A DNA stretch of 64,000 bases. It comes from Candidatus Poribacteria bacterium. Lineage in GTDB: Bacteria > Poribacteria > WGA-4E > WGA-3G. The stretch spans positions 1-64,000 of the forward strand of contig JAPPFM010000005.1 in assembly GCA_028821605.1 (NCBI GenBank), read 5' to 3'. Every line of letters begins with the position of its first letter. Within the stretch, counting starts at the first letter, position 1. Made by a program: the position numbers and the translations under genes. Below the pieces are notes generated by a model, which worked only from the letters and a program-made list of their open reading frames with translations, was not told the origin of the DNA and did not search any database. Of this stretch, positions 27,029-35,821 are shown in pieces.

Positions 27029-29650
27029 TTGATGCGATGCCAATTAATTTTTTGGCTCTGTTTAACGCTAATAAGCAGTTATTGCCTTTCGGTCGCTGCT
27101 CAGGAAGCAGCACAACCCGCAAAACCCACAACACAGGAAACACCTAAAAAAACAAAAAAAGAGTTCCAAGATTTCGCAAAGGTAACTGAAGACAGCAAAA
27201 GCTACGAAGGCTTTTTCAAACTATACCAGAAGAAAGAGAACCTCTATTGCGAGATACAACCTGCACAACTGAACCAGCCTTTTTTATTTCTGATTACGAT
27301 TTCAGGCGGTATGGGGAACAACTTCCTCGCCGCAGGAGAGATCTGGGATCAGTGGCTGCTTGCCTGGCGACGTGTCGGCGACAATGTGCATCTTGTGCGA
27401 AAAAATACCCGTTTCCGCGCGGATAAAGGGACACCGACCGCACAAGCCGTTGCGTATGGTTATAGTGACTCTGTGCTGTTCTCTCTTAAGATTGAAAGTA
27501 TTCATCCACAACGGAAAAGCCTGTTGGTAAATATTTCACCGGTTTTCATATCCGATCTACCCCCCTTAGCACGCTATATTGGTGGTGGTTTCGACAGAAC
27601 GCGTAGCACTTGGGGAAAAATCAAGACGTTCCCAAAGAATGTCGAGTTGAAAGTCAAAGCCGTCTACACATCAACACGCTACATAGAGGCTGTCCCCGAC
27701 AGTCGTGGGATTCAGTTGACGCTGCATTACAGCCTCGCGAAACTCCCAGAAAATAACTATCGTCCTCGGTTGGCTGACGACCGGCTTGGGCACTTTATGA
27801 CAGCGATCAAAGACTATTCACTTCAAACCAGCGATGCCCCCTTCACCCGCTATGTCCAGCGATGGCATCTGGAGAAGGCAGACAAAAAAGCGAAACTCTC
27901 ACCCCCGAAAAAACCGATTATCTTTTACATCGAGAAAACGGTGCCACACCGCTACCGTCCCTACATCCGACAAGGGATTCTCGAATGGAACAAGGCGTTT
28001 GAAAAGGCAGGCTTTGTCGATGCGATTGAGGCACGCATTCAACAAGATTATGAAGATTGGGACCCCGAAGACGCACGCTATAATACGATCCGTTGGATTG
28101 TCGGTGCAACTTTTGGGTATGGTCCATCCCGCGTGAATCCACTAACAGGCGAGATACTGGATGCCGATATCCTTTTGGGTGACGGCTGGATCAGATACTG
28201 GCAGCAAGATTACGGGACTTTCTTCGATAAGCTGGCGCATGAACGTGATCATCCGATGGATCACACTTCACACTTTCGGTGTCAGATGTCATCCGGCTTG
28301 GCACATCAGATGAACCTCATGGCGAGTGTGTTGCAAGCACGTGGTTTGACAGATGAAGGCGGTGAACCATCAGAAGTTTATGTCAGGGAAGCAATGAAAT
28401 TATTGGTGATGCATGAAGTAGGACATACGTTAGGGTTACGTCACAACTTTAAAGCGAGTACAATACTCTCCCTTGAAGAACTGAACACGAAAAAAGACGA
28501 ACCCCTCTACGGTTCCGTCATGGAATACGAAGCCGTGAATATCGCTCCCGAAGGCGAAAAGCAAGGACATTTCTTTTCACCGACAGTCGGTCCTTGGGAT
28601 GACTGGGTGATCGAGTATGCCTATAAACCGATCGACGCAAGCAAACCTGAAGATGAATTGGAAGCGTTGGGTAAAATCGCTTCCCGTGTCGCAGCACCGG
28701 AACTCACTTACGGCACAGATGAAGATGTTTACGGCTATCAATACCGTAATCTGGATCCGCTGGTAAATCTTTGGGATCTGGGTGCCGACCCATTTGAGTT
28801 CGCCAAACAACGGCGCGAGATCATCGTTAAACTTTGGGAGAAAATTGCGGACAAGGTTATAAAAGAGGGGATGGGCTATCAACGGGTCCGGCGAGCCTTC
28901 GAGACCCTACTCTATGAACATGAGAGTGCGATGTATCTCGCAAGTCGCTATATCGGCGGGCAGTATCACCATCGCGATCACCGCGGCGATGAAAATGGAC
29001 GTTTACCCTTCGTGCCTGTTCCGGCGGAGAAACAACGCGAAGCACTCCAATTCCTGAAAGAACACGCTCTCTCAGACAGTGCTTTTGATTTCCCACCCGA
29101 CCTACTTAACAGTCTTGCCGTCACGCGTTGGAGTGATTGGGGGTCAAGTAGCGGTGGCTTCACACGTTTGGACTACCCCGTGCATCAGGTCATTCTGTGG
29201 AATCAAACCTTTATCTTGGAACGACTGCTTTATCCGAATGTTCTGGCGCGGATTCAGGACACAGAGTTGAAGTTTGCTAAGGGTGAGACTGCGTTCACAC
29301 TGCCCGAACTCTTTTCAGGCATCACGGATGCGGTCTGGGTAGAACTGGATCGGAATGTCGGCGAAAAACAATGGTCGAATACGGATGCGTTTATCTCCAG
29401 TTTCCGGCGCGGGCTGCAGCGGGAACATCTCAAGCAGCTTATCAAACTGGTGTTGGATGCCGACAGTGGCACCCCCGAAGATGCGCGATCCCTCGCACGC
29501 CTGCATCTCGAAGAAATCAATACGCAGATACAGCGTGTCCTTCAAAACGCTCAAGGGAGACTCGATGATTACAGTTTGGCACACCTCGAAGACTCGCAAG
29601 TTCGGGTTTCAAAGGCTCTGGATGCGAGTTTCCAAGTCCAGAAACGTTAG
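27029..29650 (+). CDS. secreted zinc metalloprotease, DUF4953/DUF5117-type (paralogue 2)
   Basis: An 873-aa protein with a signal peptide and an Ala/Lys/Pro linker like paralogue 1. The zinc motif HEVGHTLGLRHN starts at residue 462 and SVMEYEAVN follows. AAGGAGAAA precedes ATG 27029. Among the three copies it is the most divergent around residues 90-110 (GGMGNNFLAAGEIWDQWLL instead of a TMxEWLL segment), which may alter substrate preference. A dockerin-like scrap follows directly downstream. Confidence 0.88.
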   Translation: MMRCQLIFWLCLTLISSYCLSVAAQEAAQPAKPTTQETPKKTKKEFQDFAKVTEDSKSYEGFFKLYQKKENLYCEIQPAQLNQPFLFLITISGGMGNNFLAAGEIWDQWLLAWRRVGDNVHLVRKNTRFRADKGTPTAQAVAYGYSDSVLFSLKIESIHPQRKSLLVNISPVFISDLPPLARYIGGGFDRTRSTWGKIKTFPKNVELKVKAVYTSTRYIEAVPDSRGIQLTLHYSLAKLPENNYRPRLADDRLGHFMTAIKDYSLQTSDAPFTRYVQRWHLEKADKKAKLSPPKKPIIFYIEKTVPHRYRPYIRQGILEWNKAFEKAGFVDAIEARIQQDYEDWDPEDARYNTIRWIVGATFGYGPSRVNPLTGEILDADILLGDGWIRYWQQDYGTFFDKLAHERDHPMDHTSHFRCQMSSGLAHQMNLMASVLQARGLTDEGGEPSEVYVREAMKLLVMHEVGHTLGLRHNFKASTILSLEELNTKKDEPLYGSVMEYEAVNIAPEGEKQGHFFSPTVGPWDDWVIEYAYKPIDASKPEDELEALGKIASRVAAPELTYGTDEDVYGYQYRNLDPLVNLWDLGADPFEFAKQRREIIVKLWEKIADKVIKEGMGYQRVRRAFETLLYEHESAMYLASRYIGGQYHHRDHRGDENGRLPFVPVPAEKQREALQFLKEHALSDSAFDFPPDLLNSLAVTRWSDWGSSSGGFTRLDYPVHQVILWNQTFILERLLYPNVLARIQDTELKFAKGETAFTLPELFSGITDAVWVELDRNVGEKQWSNTDAFISSFRRGLQREHLKQLIKLVLDADSGTPEDARSLARLHLEEINTQIQRVLQNAQGRLDDYSLAHLEDSQVRVSKALDASFQVQKR

Positions 29651-29660
29651 ACAGACGCTT

Positions 29661-29744
29661 TTCGGTAAAGATTCACTGGATGTTGACGGCGATGGTGCTG
29701 TCAACATCCTCGATTTCGTCCGAGTTTTTTCAACCGATAACTGA
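29661..29744 (+). pseudogene. orphan dockerin-like EF-hand fragment
   Basis: The frame reads GKDSLDVDGDGAVNILDFVRVFSTDN and then stops. The DVDGDGAVNILD core is a dockerin/EF-hand calcium loop as in the WD40-cohesin protein at 35822. It is out of frame with the metalloprotease upstream, which ends 10 bases earlier, and has no start of its own, so it is a remnant. Confidence 0.6.
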
Positions 29745-29785
29745 CAACGGATAACTCGTGTGGGAAGGGTTTCTTGGGGAAACGG

Positions 29786-29799
29786 CCAAGCAAAACACC
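29786..29799. repeat. CCAAGCAAAACACC dispersed motif
   Basis: One of several short copies of a sequence that recurs near 17230-17283, 33255-33274 and 35741-35795. Confidence 0.5.
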
Positions 29800-29834
29800 T
29801 CGCACCGAGGGTATGTAGGTAATTCTAAAGATAC

Positions 29835-29863
29835 CTGACACTGTTTAGGTTTTGCAGTATAAT
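29835..29863 (+). promoter_or_regulatory. sigma70-like promoter of hicB
   Basis: CTGACA (29835-29840), 17-bp spacer, TATAAT (29858-29863). Matches are five and six of six. The predicted start near 29870 lies 60 bases before ATG 29930. Confidence 0.7.
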
Positions 29864-29929
29864 AAACCCTACATAAGATGGAAATAGCGGATGCACTTTT
29901 TGTTGAACATGACAAAATGGAGGCGAAGG

Positions 29930-30250
29930 ATGCCGAAGCAAAAGAGATACAAAGATGGGCTTACATCTAAAAAAGCAACACAAACCTATACGACTCTTAT
30001 TCGGCAAAGTGAGGGATGGTGGATCGGCTGGATATTGGAAATTCCAGGTGTTACCTGTCAAGGACGAACGAAGAGTGAATTATTAGATACGTTGCAAATA
30101 ACGCTTCGCGAAATCTTAGAAGATGAAACGCTTAAAGTGTCCCGCCTAACTGAAAGTGAGGTTGAGGAGGTAAAGACTTCTGATATTTTGGAATTCGGCG
30201 TGCCGGATCAAATCAAAGGTGGATTTGAGGAAGTAAGTATCGCCCTATGA
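29930..30250 (+). CDS. HicB-like antitoxin without partner
   Basis: A 106-aa protein. ATG 29930 was chosen because GGAGG (29919-29923) precedes it; the longer frame adds 13 unlikely residues. The HicB signature is clear: TTLIRQSEGWWIGWILEIPGVTCQGRTKSELLDTL, the partially degraded RNase H-like fold of HicB proteins. A normal hicA toxin gene is missing. Instead a 12-codon frame overlaps the stop (ATGA) and ends at once. It could now be a stand-alone regulator or a decaying toxin-antitoxin locus. Confidence 0.82.
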   Translation: MPKQKRYKDGLTSKKATQTYTTLIRQSEGWWIGWILEIPGVTCQGRTKSELLDTLQITLREILEDETLKVSRLTESEVEEVKTSDILEFGVPDQIKGGFEEVSIAL

Positions 30251-30285
30251 AACTCTGTAAGGAATTAGGAATCCCGCGGATATAA
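30247..30285 (+). pseudogene. 12-codon remnant overlapping hicB
   Basis: ATG 30247 overlaps the hicB TGA. The frame encodes MKLCKELGIPRI and stops. Many hicA partner genes begin with MKL and start in such an overlap, so this may be what is left of hicA. The link is inference from position and length only. Confidence 0.35.
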
Positions 30286-30582
30286 CCTGACTGAATATAC
30301 TACTCTATTTTTCCTTCTTGAGAATAATCCGCAGCGTTTAAATCGAACTTACGTTCCAGAAGTTTCTACAATCTTGTTCATCCTTGAATCCTATAAATCC
30401 TGATTCAGACAACTGACACGACACACCCACCAATCAACTCCCACCTAACCTTCATATTATGCACGTTTTCTATGCAAAAAAAGTGTCTTTTATAGTAAAA
30501 TGCGAAAATATGTGGGCAGTTGATTAGTCAGCGAAGGAAATACGCAGATTTAGGTTTTACCATAAAATAAGGAGAAAATACA
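30286..30582. other. intergenic region before metalloprotease 3
   Basis: No gene is seen. Apart from the TATAGTAAAA-family copy at 30491-30564, nothing was recognised. Confidence 0.4.
30491..30564. repeat. MITE-like element, TATAGTAAAA family, short copy
   Basis: The left end TATAGTAAAAT (30491) and right end GGTTTTACCATA (30553-30564) are inverted with a mismatch. The 74-bp length is shorter than other copies. The right end lies directly before the ribosome-binding site of metalloprotease 3, so it is probably part of that gene's leader. Confidence 0.55.
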
Positions 30583-33198
30583 ATGCAACGCCAATTGACT
30601 TTTTGGCTCTGTTTAATTCTAATCAGCAGTTGTTCCCTGCCGATATTCGCACAGGAATCTGCAAAACCCGCAACACAAGAAGCACCCGAGAAACCGAAAA
30701 AAGAATTTCCAGACTTCTCGAAAGTAACTGAAGACAGCAAAAGCTACCAAGGTTTTTTCAAACTATACCAGAAAAAAGAGAACCTTTATTGTGAGATACA
30801 ACCCTCACAATTGAACCAGCCCTTTTTATGCATGATTAGTCTTGCGCGCGGCTTAGGGAGAGGAACCCTTATCTCTGGGATGACGATGGATGAGTGGCTG
30901 CTCGTCTGGCGACGCGTTGGCGATAACGTGCATCTCATGCGAAAAAATGTGCGTTTCCGCGCTGATAAAGGGACACCGACCGCACAAGCCGTTGAGTATG
31001 GTTATAGTGACTCTGTACTATTTTCTCTCAAGATTGAAAGTATCCATCCACAACGGAAAAGCCTTTTGGTAAACATCTCTCCGGTTTTTGTATCCGATCT
31101 ACCACCTTTGGCACGTAGGATCGCTCCAGATGCGCGCTTCGACAGAACGCGCAGCACTTGGGGAAAAATCAAGACGTTTCCAAAGAATGTGGAGTTGAAA
31201 GTTAACGCGGCGTACACCTCGGCGAGTTATATAGAAACTGTGCCCGACAGTCGTGGGATTCAGTTGACCCTACACTATAGCCTTGCGAAACTTCCATCGA
31301 ACAACTACCGTCCTCGGTTGGCTGATGACCGACTTGGACACTTTATGACAACGGTCAAAGACTACTCGCTTCAAACCAGCGATGCGCCGTATATTCGTTA
31401 CGTTAATCGCTGGCATTTGGAGAAAGCCGACAAAAAAGCGAAACTTTCACCGCCAATGGATCCAATCATCTTTTACATTGAGAAAACGGTGCCGCATCGG
31501 TTTCGTCCGTACATTCGCCAAGGAATCCTGGAATGGAACAAGGCATTTGAAAAGGCAGGCTTTGTCGATGCAATTGAGGCACGCATTCAACAAGATTACG
31601 AGGATTGGGACCCCGAGGATGCCCGGTATAACACGATCCGCTGGGTTGTTGACGCAGGCTTCGCGATTGGTCCGTCCCGCGTGAACCCATTGACAGGACA
31701 GATACTGGATGCCGATATTCTTATCAGCGACGTTTTTATCAGAAGTTGGCAGCGACAGTATAAAACGTACTTTGATGAGTTAGCGCATGAGCGCGATCAT
31801 CCGATGGATCACACCTCACACTTTCAGTGTCAGCTGGCATCCGGGTTGACACGTCAGATGGGGTTCATGGCGAGCGTCTTGCAGGCACGCGGTTTGACGG
31901 ACGAAGACGGTGAATTACCAGAAGAATTTATCGGCGAGGCATTGAAAACACTGACGATGCATGAGGTCGGTCACACATTGGGATTACGCCACAATTTTAA
32001 ATCGAGTACGATATACTCTCTTGACGATCTGAACGACAAAACAGACGAGGCAACCGTCGGTTCCGTCATGGATTACTGGGGTGTGAATGTTGCCCCCGAA
32101 GGTAAAGAACAGGGACACTACTATACGCCGACGGTTGGTCCTTGGGATTATTGGGTCGTCGAGTATGCCTATAAACCGATTGCTGCAAGTAACCCTGAAG
32201 GTGAACTGGAAGCATTGGGCAAAATCGCGTCCCGTGTCGCAACACCGGAACTTACCTACGGAACAGATGGCGACGTTTACAGCTATCAATACCGTAATCT
32301 GGATCCGCTGGTAAATGTTTGGGATCTGGGTGCCGACCCGCTTGAGTTTGCCAAACAACGGCGAGAAATTGTCGTCAACCTTTGGGACAAAATTGCAGAT
32401 AAGGTCACAAAAGAGGGGATGGGCTATCAACGGGTCCGCCAGGCATTTGGGAGATTGCTTGGTGAACATGCGAATGCGATGTACTTTGCAAGCCGATATA
32501 TCGGTGGGCAGTATCACCATCGCGACCATCGCGGTGATGAAAATGGACGTTTACCTTTTGTGCCGGTTCCCGCAGCGAAACAACGCGAGGCACTTGAGTT
32601 CCTCAAAGAACACGCCCTCTCGGACAAAGCCTTTGATTTCTCGGCTGACCTACTCAACAGTCTTGCTGTCACGCGTTGGAGTGATTGGGGATCAAGTAGT
32701 GGGAGTTCTACGCGTTTGGATTATCCGGTGCATCAGATCATTCTGAACAATCAAACCTTTATCTTGGGACGTCTGCTTTATCCGAATGTTCTGGCGCGGA
32801 TTCAGGACACAGAGTTGAAGTTTCCTAAGGGTGAAGATGTGTTCACACTGCCAGAACTCTTTTCAGGGATCACGGACGCGGTTTGGGTAGAACTCGATCG
32901 AAATGTCGGCGAAAAGCAGTGGTCGAATACCGATGCGTTTATCTCCAGTTTCCGGCGCGGTTTGCAGCGGGAACACCTCAAGCAGCTTATCAAACTGGTG
33001 CTGGAGGCTGATAGTGGCACCCCCGAAGATGCGCGATCCCTCGCACGCCTGCATCTCGAGGAAATCAACACGCAGATACAACGTGTTCTTCAAAACGCTC
33101 AAGGCAGACTTGATGATTATAGCTTGGCGCACCTCAAAGAGTCGCAAGTCCGAGTCGCGAAGGCTCTGGATGCGAGTTTCCAAGTTCAGAAACGTTAA
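30583..33198 (+). CDS. secreted zinc metalloprotease, DUF4953/DUF5117-type (paralogue 3)
   Basis: An 871-aa protein with a signal peptide (LTFWLCLILISSCSLPIFAQ) and the same body as paralogues 1 and 2. The zinc motif HEVGHTLGLRHN starts at residue 460. The Met-turn-like stretch reads SVMDYWGVN instead of SVMEYxAVN. AAGGAGAAA precedes ATG 30583. Its 3' flank (TTAGGACTT, then GGCGGGG) resembles that of paralogue 1, so the duplication covered downstream DNA as well. Confidence 0.88.
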   Translation: MQRQLTFWLCLILISSCSLPIFAQESAKPATQEAPEKPKKEFPDFSKVTEDSKSYQGFFKLYQKKENLYCEIQPSQLNQPFLCMISLARGLGRGTLISGMTMDEWLLVWRRVGDNVHLMRKNVRFRADKGTPTAQAVEYGYSDSVLFSLKIESIHPQRKSLLVNISPVFVSDLPPLARRIAPDARFDRTRSTWGKIKTFPKNVELKVNAAYTSASYIETVPDSRGIQLTLHYSLAKLPSNNYRPRLADDRLGHFMTTVKDYSLQTSDAPYIRYVNRWHLEKADKKAKLSPPMDPIIFYIEKTVPHRFRPYIRQGILEWNKAFEKAGFVDAIEARIQQDYEDWDPEDARYNTIRWVVDAGFAIGPSRVNPLTGQILDADILISDVFIRSWQRQYKTYFDELAHERDHPMDHTSHFQCQLASGLTRQMGFMASVLQARGLTDEDGELPEEFIGEALKTLTMHEVGHTLGLRHNFKSSTIYSLDDLNDKTDEATVGSVMDYWGVNVAPEGKEQGHYYTPTVGPWDYWVVEYAYKPIAASNPEGELEALGKIASRVATPELTYGTDGDVYSYQYRNLDPLVNVWDLGADPLEFAKQRREIVVNLWDKIADKVTKEGMGYQRVRQAFGRLLGEHANAMYFASRYIGGQYHHRDHRGDENGRLPFVPVPAAKQREALEFLKEHALSDKAFDFSADLLNSLAVTRWSDWGSSSGSSTRLDYPVHQIILNNQTFILGRLLYPNVLARIQDTELKFPKGEDVFTLPELFSGITDAVWVELDRNVGEKQWSNTDAFISSFRRGLQREHLKQLIKLVLEADSGTPEDARSLARLHLEEINTQIQRVLQNAQGRLDDYSLAHLKESQVRVAKALDASFQVQKR

Positions 33199-33247
33199 AT
33201 AATCTTATATTTTTCGTTAGGACTTCCGTAAAACCCATATATCTGCT

Positions 33248-33289
33248 GGCGGGGTGTTTTGCTTGGGTGTTTCCTTAAGTAGCCCCGCC
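33248..33289. repeat. GGCGGGG...CCCCGCC element with inserted motif
   Basis: The arms GGCGGGG (33248-33254) and CCCCGCC (33283-33289) enclose TGTTTTGCTTGGGTGTTTCC (33255-33274). It looks like the 26957 hairpin with the dispersed motif set into its loop. Confidence 0.55.
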
Positions 33290-33388
33290 AATCTTATGAT
33301 GTATGCGTAATAGCGAATGCAAATTTGACTGTAGATTGGGATTCCATCCTACTGTCGGAAGCCCCGTAAAAAGAAGGTAGGAAAACAG

Positions 33389-34321
33389 ATGGAAATTTTA
33401 CAATATACTGCCGATATGCAAGCACCCGTAACACAACTTTATAACCGACTGACCGCCGATATTCCGCATTGCTACCCAGTAAAGGCGGAAGAACTCGCTA
33501 CTGCAATACGCGGGGTTACCACCGGTAAAGTTAATAAAAAAGAAGGTGGACTTGATTCCGAAACCGCCTTTGTTGCAATGGTGAACGGTGCTGTGCAAGC
33601 GTTTATTCATATCGGCATCGGTCAAGTCTGGAATCACGAGGAAAGGAAAGAGAACGCTGGTATTATTCGGTTTCTTGGTTACGAACGCGGGGCGCGGCAA
33701 GTTGGGCAAGCCGTGCTTGAAAAGGCGGAAGATTATCTGAAAACTTATGATATTTCTCAGATCTTCGCCTTTTCACAGGACTATCGGTATCGTTTCTATC
33801 ACTTTGAACACGCCTATCTATCGGACGCGCTTGATCAAGTTCAAGGACTCCTTGGATATAATGGATACCACCGTTCCAATGGCGAGGTCTTTCTGGATTG
33901 GGAAGACTATTCCGTTACACCGGTTCCTTCAAGTCTGCCGGTAACGCTTTCCATCGACTGGAAGGACGGACGTGGCCAACTCCCGAATTGTACTGTACTC
34001 GCCCACCAAAACGACGAACAAGTTGGTATCTGTGTGTCCCTCTGTGGTGGTGAGTTCTCAAGCCACGCCGATGCACAAAACTGGCTTCATACTGTCTGGC
34101 TCGGTATTGAAGACGATTTTCAGGGACAAGGGTTGGGACGCTATCTGCTCCAATACGCACTGCAAGAGATGAAGAAGATCGGATACCAACATGCAGCGAT
34201 TAGTACTGCCTGGGATAACCATCGCGCGTTCCTTTTTTACAGCAACTGCGGTTATCGGACCGTAGATTGGACTTATGAATTCGCCAAAAACCTCTCCGAA
34301 GCACCGACAGAAAAGTGGTAG
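33389..34321 (+). CDS. GNAT family N-acetyltransferase (tandem paralogue 1)
   Basis: A 310-aa protein. The C-terminal half has the acetyl-CoA site FQGQGLGRYLLQYAL near residues 245-259 and the downstream AFLFYSNCGYRTVDW strand, both standard GNAT features. The N-terminal half (VGQAVLEKAEDYLKTYD, AFVAMVNGAVQAFIHIG) may be a second, degenerate GNAT fold. AAGGTAGG precedes ATG 33389. The closest relative is the next gene. The substrate is unknown. Confidence 0.82.
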   Translation: MEILQYTADMQAPVTQLYNRLTADIPHCYPVKAEELATAIRGVTTGKVNKKEGGLDSETAFVAMVNGAVQAFIHIGIGQVWNHEERKENAGIIRFLGYERGARQVGQAVLEKAEDYLKTYDISQIFAFSQDYRYRFYHFEHAYLSDALDQVQGLLGYNGYHRSNGEVFLDWEDYSVTPVPSSLPVTLSIDWKDGRGQLPNCTVLAHQNDEQVGICVSLCGGEFSSHADAQNWLHTVWLGIEDDFQGQGLGRYLLQYALQEMKKIGYQHAAISTAWDNHRAFLFYSNCGYRTVDWTYEFAKNLSEAPTEKW

Positions 34322-34391
34322 CCCGAGACTCAGACAATCAGCGCGACCTTAACCGCAGCATCCTCATAGGTTCAATTTAGTGTATAGGTTC

Positions 34392-34589
34392 CGTAGGTTG
34401 GGTTGAACGGTGTTAAAAATCAAAGGTAGGTCTTTCAAAATACATCAAACCTAATATACGCGCATAGACATAGAGAAACTTAGTTTCCGTTGGGTTTCGC
34501 TATTTCCTTGATTGATAGAACGGTATAGGGTGGTAAATGTGCTTGGGTGTCCGTATCGCTTTTCTCGGTTCCACTCAACCCAACCTACG
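34392..34589. repeat. inverted-repeat-bounded element CGTAGGTTGGGTTGA
   Basis: Perfect 15-bp inverted repeats CGTAGGTTGGGTTGA (34392-34406) and TCAACCCAACCTACG (34575-34589) bound ~170 bp without a gene. A small mobile or REP-type element is likely. It lies between the two paralogous GNAT genes; the rest of 34322-34726 shows nothing else. Confidence 0.6.
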
Positions 34590-34726
34590 ATGCTATGATG
34601 CGTTTTTTCTAAAATTGACACCCATTGATCTTAACCACAGTATCCCATTCCCCGTTTTCTGGGTGGAAGTGATGTCGAAACAATTCTGCTGTGGGAGACT
34701 CCAGAAAAAGGAGAGTAGAAGAACAG

Positions 34727-35647
34727 ATGGAAATTCTCCAATATACGTCCGACATGCAAGCACCTGTGACACAATTTTATAACCGTCTAATTGCTAATGT
34801 CCCGCACTGTTATCCAGTAACGGAGGAAGAATTTGCCATTGTACTACGCGGGGTTACGACTGGTAAAGCGGACAAAAACGATGTTGGATTTGGACTCGAT
34901 TCCGAAACTGCCTTCGTCGCAATAAGAGAAGGTGCAGTGCAGGCGTTTATTCACGTCGGGCTCACTCAGATTAGAGAAGAAAACGTAGGTATTATTCGGT
35001 TCTTGGGCTACGAACGTGGGGCACGGCGCGCTGGACAAGCCGTGCTTGAAAAGGCGGAAACCTATCTGAAAATGTTTAATGTAACCCGAATTTCCGCTTT
35101 CCGATCCCAGGGTCGGTATCGTTTCTATCATTTTGAATACGCTTTTTTATCAGACGCGCTTGATCAAGTTCAAGGACTCCTTGGGTTCAACGGATACCAC
35201 CGTTCCAACGGATGGGTTTTTTTAGACTGGGAAAACTACGATGTTACACCAATATCGGCACCTATACCGGTAACACTTTCTGTAGAGTGGAAGGACGAAC
35301 GCGGACAACGTCCAGATAGCGTCGTAAAAGCCTATAGCGGCGATGAAGAGATTGGCTTATGTACATCCGTTTCTGGTGGTGAGTATTCGAGCCACCCTAA
35401 TGCCCAAGACTGGTTCCATACGGTTTATCTTGAGATTGAAGATGAGTTTCAAGGACAAGGGTTAGGACGTTACCTGCTTCAATACGCACTTCAAGAGATG
35501 AAGAAAATCGGATACCGGCACGCAACAATCAGTACGGGTTGGGATGATTACCGCGCACTTCTCTTTTACAGCAACTGCGGTTATCGGGTTGTGGATTGGA
35601 CATACACCTATGAAAAAGTGCTCTCTGAACCGCCAACGCACAAGTAG
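34727..35647 (+). CDS. GNAT family N-acetyltransferase (tandem paralogue 2)
   Basis: A 306-aa protein. ATG 34727 was chosen to match the paralogue's start (MEILQYT) and has AAAGGAGAG upstream; the longer frame adds 12 codons including that site. It shares the whole layout with 33389-34321, including FQGQGLGRYLLQYAL and LLFYSNCGYRVVDW. The two are tandem duplicates that have diverged mainly in the middle. Confidence 0.82.
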   Translation: MEILQYTSDMQAPVTQFYNRLIANVPHCYPVTEEEFAIVLRGVTTGKADKNDVGFGLDSETAFVAIREGAVQAFIHVGLTQIREENVGIIRFLGYERGARRAGQAVLEKAETYLKMFNVTRISAFRSQGRYRFYHFEYAFLSDALDQVQGLLGFNGYHRSNGWVFLDWENYDVTPISAPIPVTLSVEWKDERGQRPDSVVKAYSGDEEIGLCTSVSGGEYSSHPNAQDWFHTVYLEIEDEFQGQGLGRYLLQYALQEMKKIGYRHATISTGWDDYRALLFYSNCGYRVVDWTYTYEKVLSEPPTHK

Positions 35648-35740
35648 TTAAGTTGTTGGGCTTCACAACATCTACCCACGCAAATAGGTCGTAGAAGAGC
35701 AAAACTCACTGTAGAAATAAAATATTACTGCCCAACTTGG

Positions 35741-35795
35741 GGAAATCCGCAGAAACCCCCAAGCAAAGACACCAAGCAAAACACCTACGTCTACA
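35741..35795. repeat. GAAACCCCCAAGCAAAG / CCAAGCAAAACACC dispersed motif
   Basis: Copies of the same short sequence found at 17230-17283, 29786-29799 and 33255-33274, placed just beyond the 3' end of the WD40-cohesin gene. Confidence 0.5.
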
Positions 35796-35821
35796 TTTGT
35801 ATCTTTATTCTGTAACTCGCG

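Noticed and set aside
34691-34726. Upstream start for the second GNAT gene
   Set aside because: The added codons include the ribosome-binding site of ATG 34727, and the paralogue starts at the matching MEILQYT.
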